Assembly: GCA_018725455.1 (NCBI GenBank)
Contig: QLUN01000004.1
Coordinates: forward strand, 1-21,298
Direction: 5' to 3'
Source: Chloroflexota bacterium
GTDB lineage: Bacteria; Chloroflexota; Dehalococcoidia; SZUA-161; SpSt-899
DNA: 21,298 nucleotides
In this document: positions 21,297-21,298 of the stretch, piece after piece
Layout: each line of letters begins with the position of its first letter
Numbering within the stretch: position 1 is the first letter of the stretch
Position numbers and translations under genes: made by a program
The notes under the pieces: model-generated
What the model saw: the letters and a program-made list of their open reading frames with translations, nothing else
What the model was told of the DNA's origin: nothing
The model's database searches: none

Positions 21297-21298
21297 CA

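Noticed and set aside
1..21298. CRISPR array, tRNA, rRNA or known riboswitch
   Set aside because: No regularly spaced direct repeats, no cloverleaf or rRNA-like segments and no recognised aptamer core were seen on either strand.

Overview
The window looks like a chromosomal segment of an anaerobic bacterium, most plausibly an uncultivated member of the Chloroflexota/Dehalococcoidia. This placement is an inference. It rests on the mix of a tungsten-type aldehyde:ferredoxin oxidoreductase with TTT and TRAP organic-acid transporters, on strong AGGAGG ribosome sites, on the variant YchF P-loop (GLPKSGKT), and on the style of the lipoprotein leaders. No rRNA or marker suitable for firm placement is present.

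Left part (1-4138), housekeeping genes: the 5' end of dnaB and rplI lie on the minus strand. A complete REP-associated tyrosine transposase (RAYT) gene follows, with its own 17-bp palindromic ends. Next come a small nitroreductase and ychF (minus), then holA (plus). The ychF/holA divergent gap holds two perfect inverted repeats that interleave (A-B-A'-B') over a symmetric pair of extended -10 boxes.

Middle part (4416-12762), a leftward catabolic run: transcription order is tctC-tctB-tctA, an HpcH/HpaI aldolase, a 6PGDH-like oxidoreductase, an Ldh2-type dehydrogenase, a glycerate kinase remnant, a D-2-hydroxyacid dehydrogenase and a GarR-like beta-hydroxyacid dehydrogenase. A good sigma70 promoter (TTGACT-17-TAAAAT) with a ~210-nt leader precedes tctC. 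The set resembles the aldarate route in which GarL aldolase gives tartronate semialdehyde, GarR gives glycerate and GarK gives phosphoglycerate. Here the kinase is reduced to a ~65-codon fragment.

Right part (13180-20475), a second leftward run: a consensus promoter (TTGACA-17-TATAAT) precedes dctP, then dctQ, dctM, a MoaD-like sulfur carrier, an aldehyde:ferredoxin oxidoreductase and an iron-type alcohol dehydrogenase. The layout suggests import of an organic compound coupled to alcohol/aldehyde/acid redox chemistry, with a dedicated pterin-cofactor sulfur carrier. An internally deleted transposase remnant (IS701-like) sits between dctP and dctQ.

Far right (20499-21296): a gene of unrecognised function is broken by one extra T in a homopolymer and has its own consensus promoter. 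The window ends in the 3' end of an IS66-family transposase.

Two features recur. Palindromic intergenic elements lie behind both solute-binding-protein genes, between tctB and tctA, around the RAYT gene and after holA. The two unrelated binding-protein genes also share a near-identical lipoprotein leader and a 17-nt leader motif complementary to the 16S rRNA tail.
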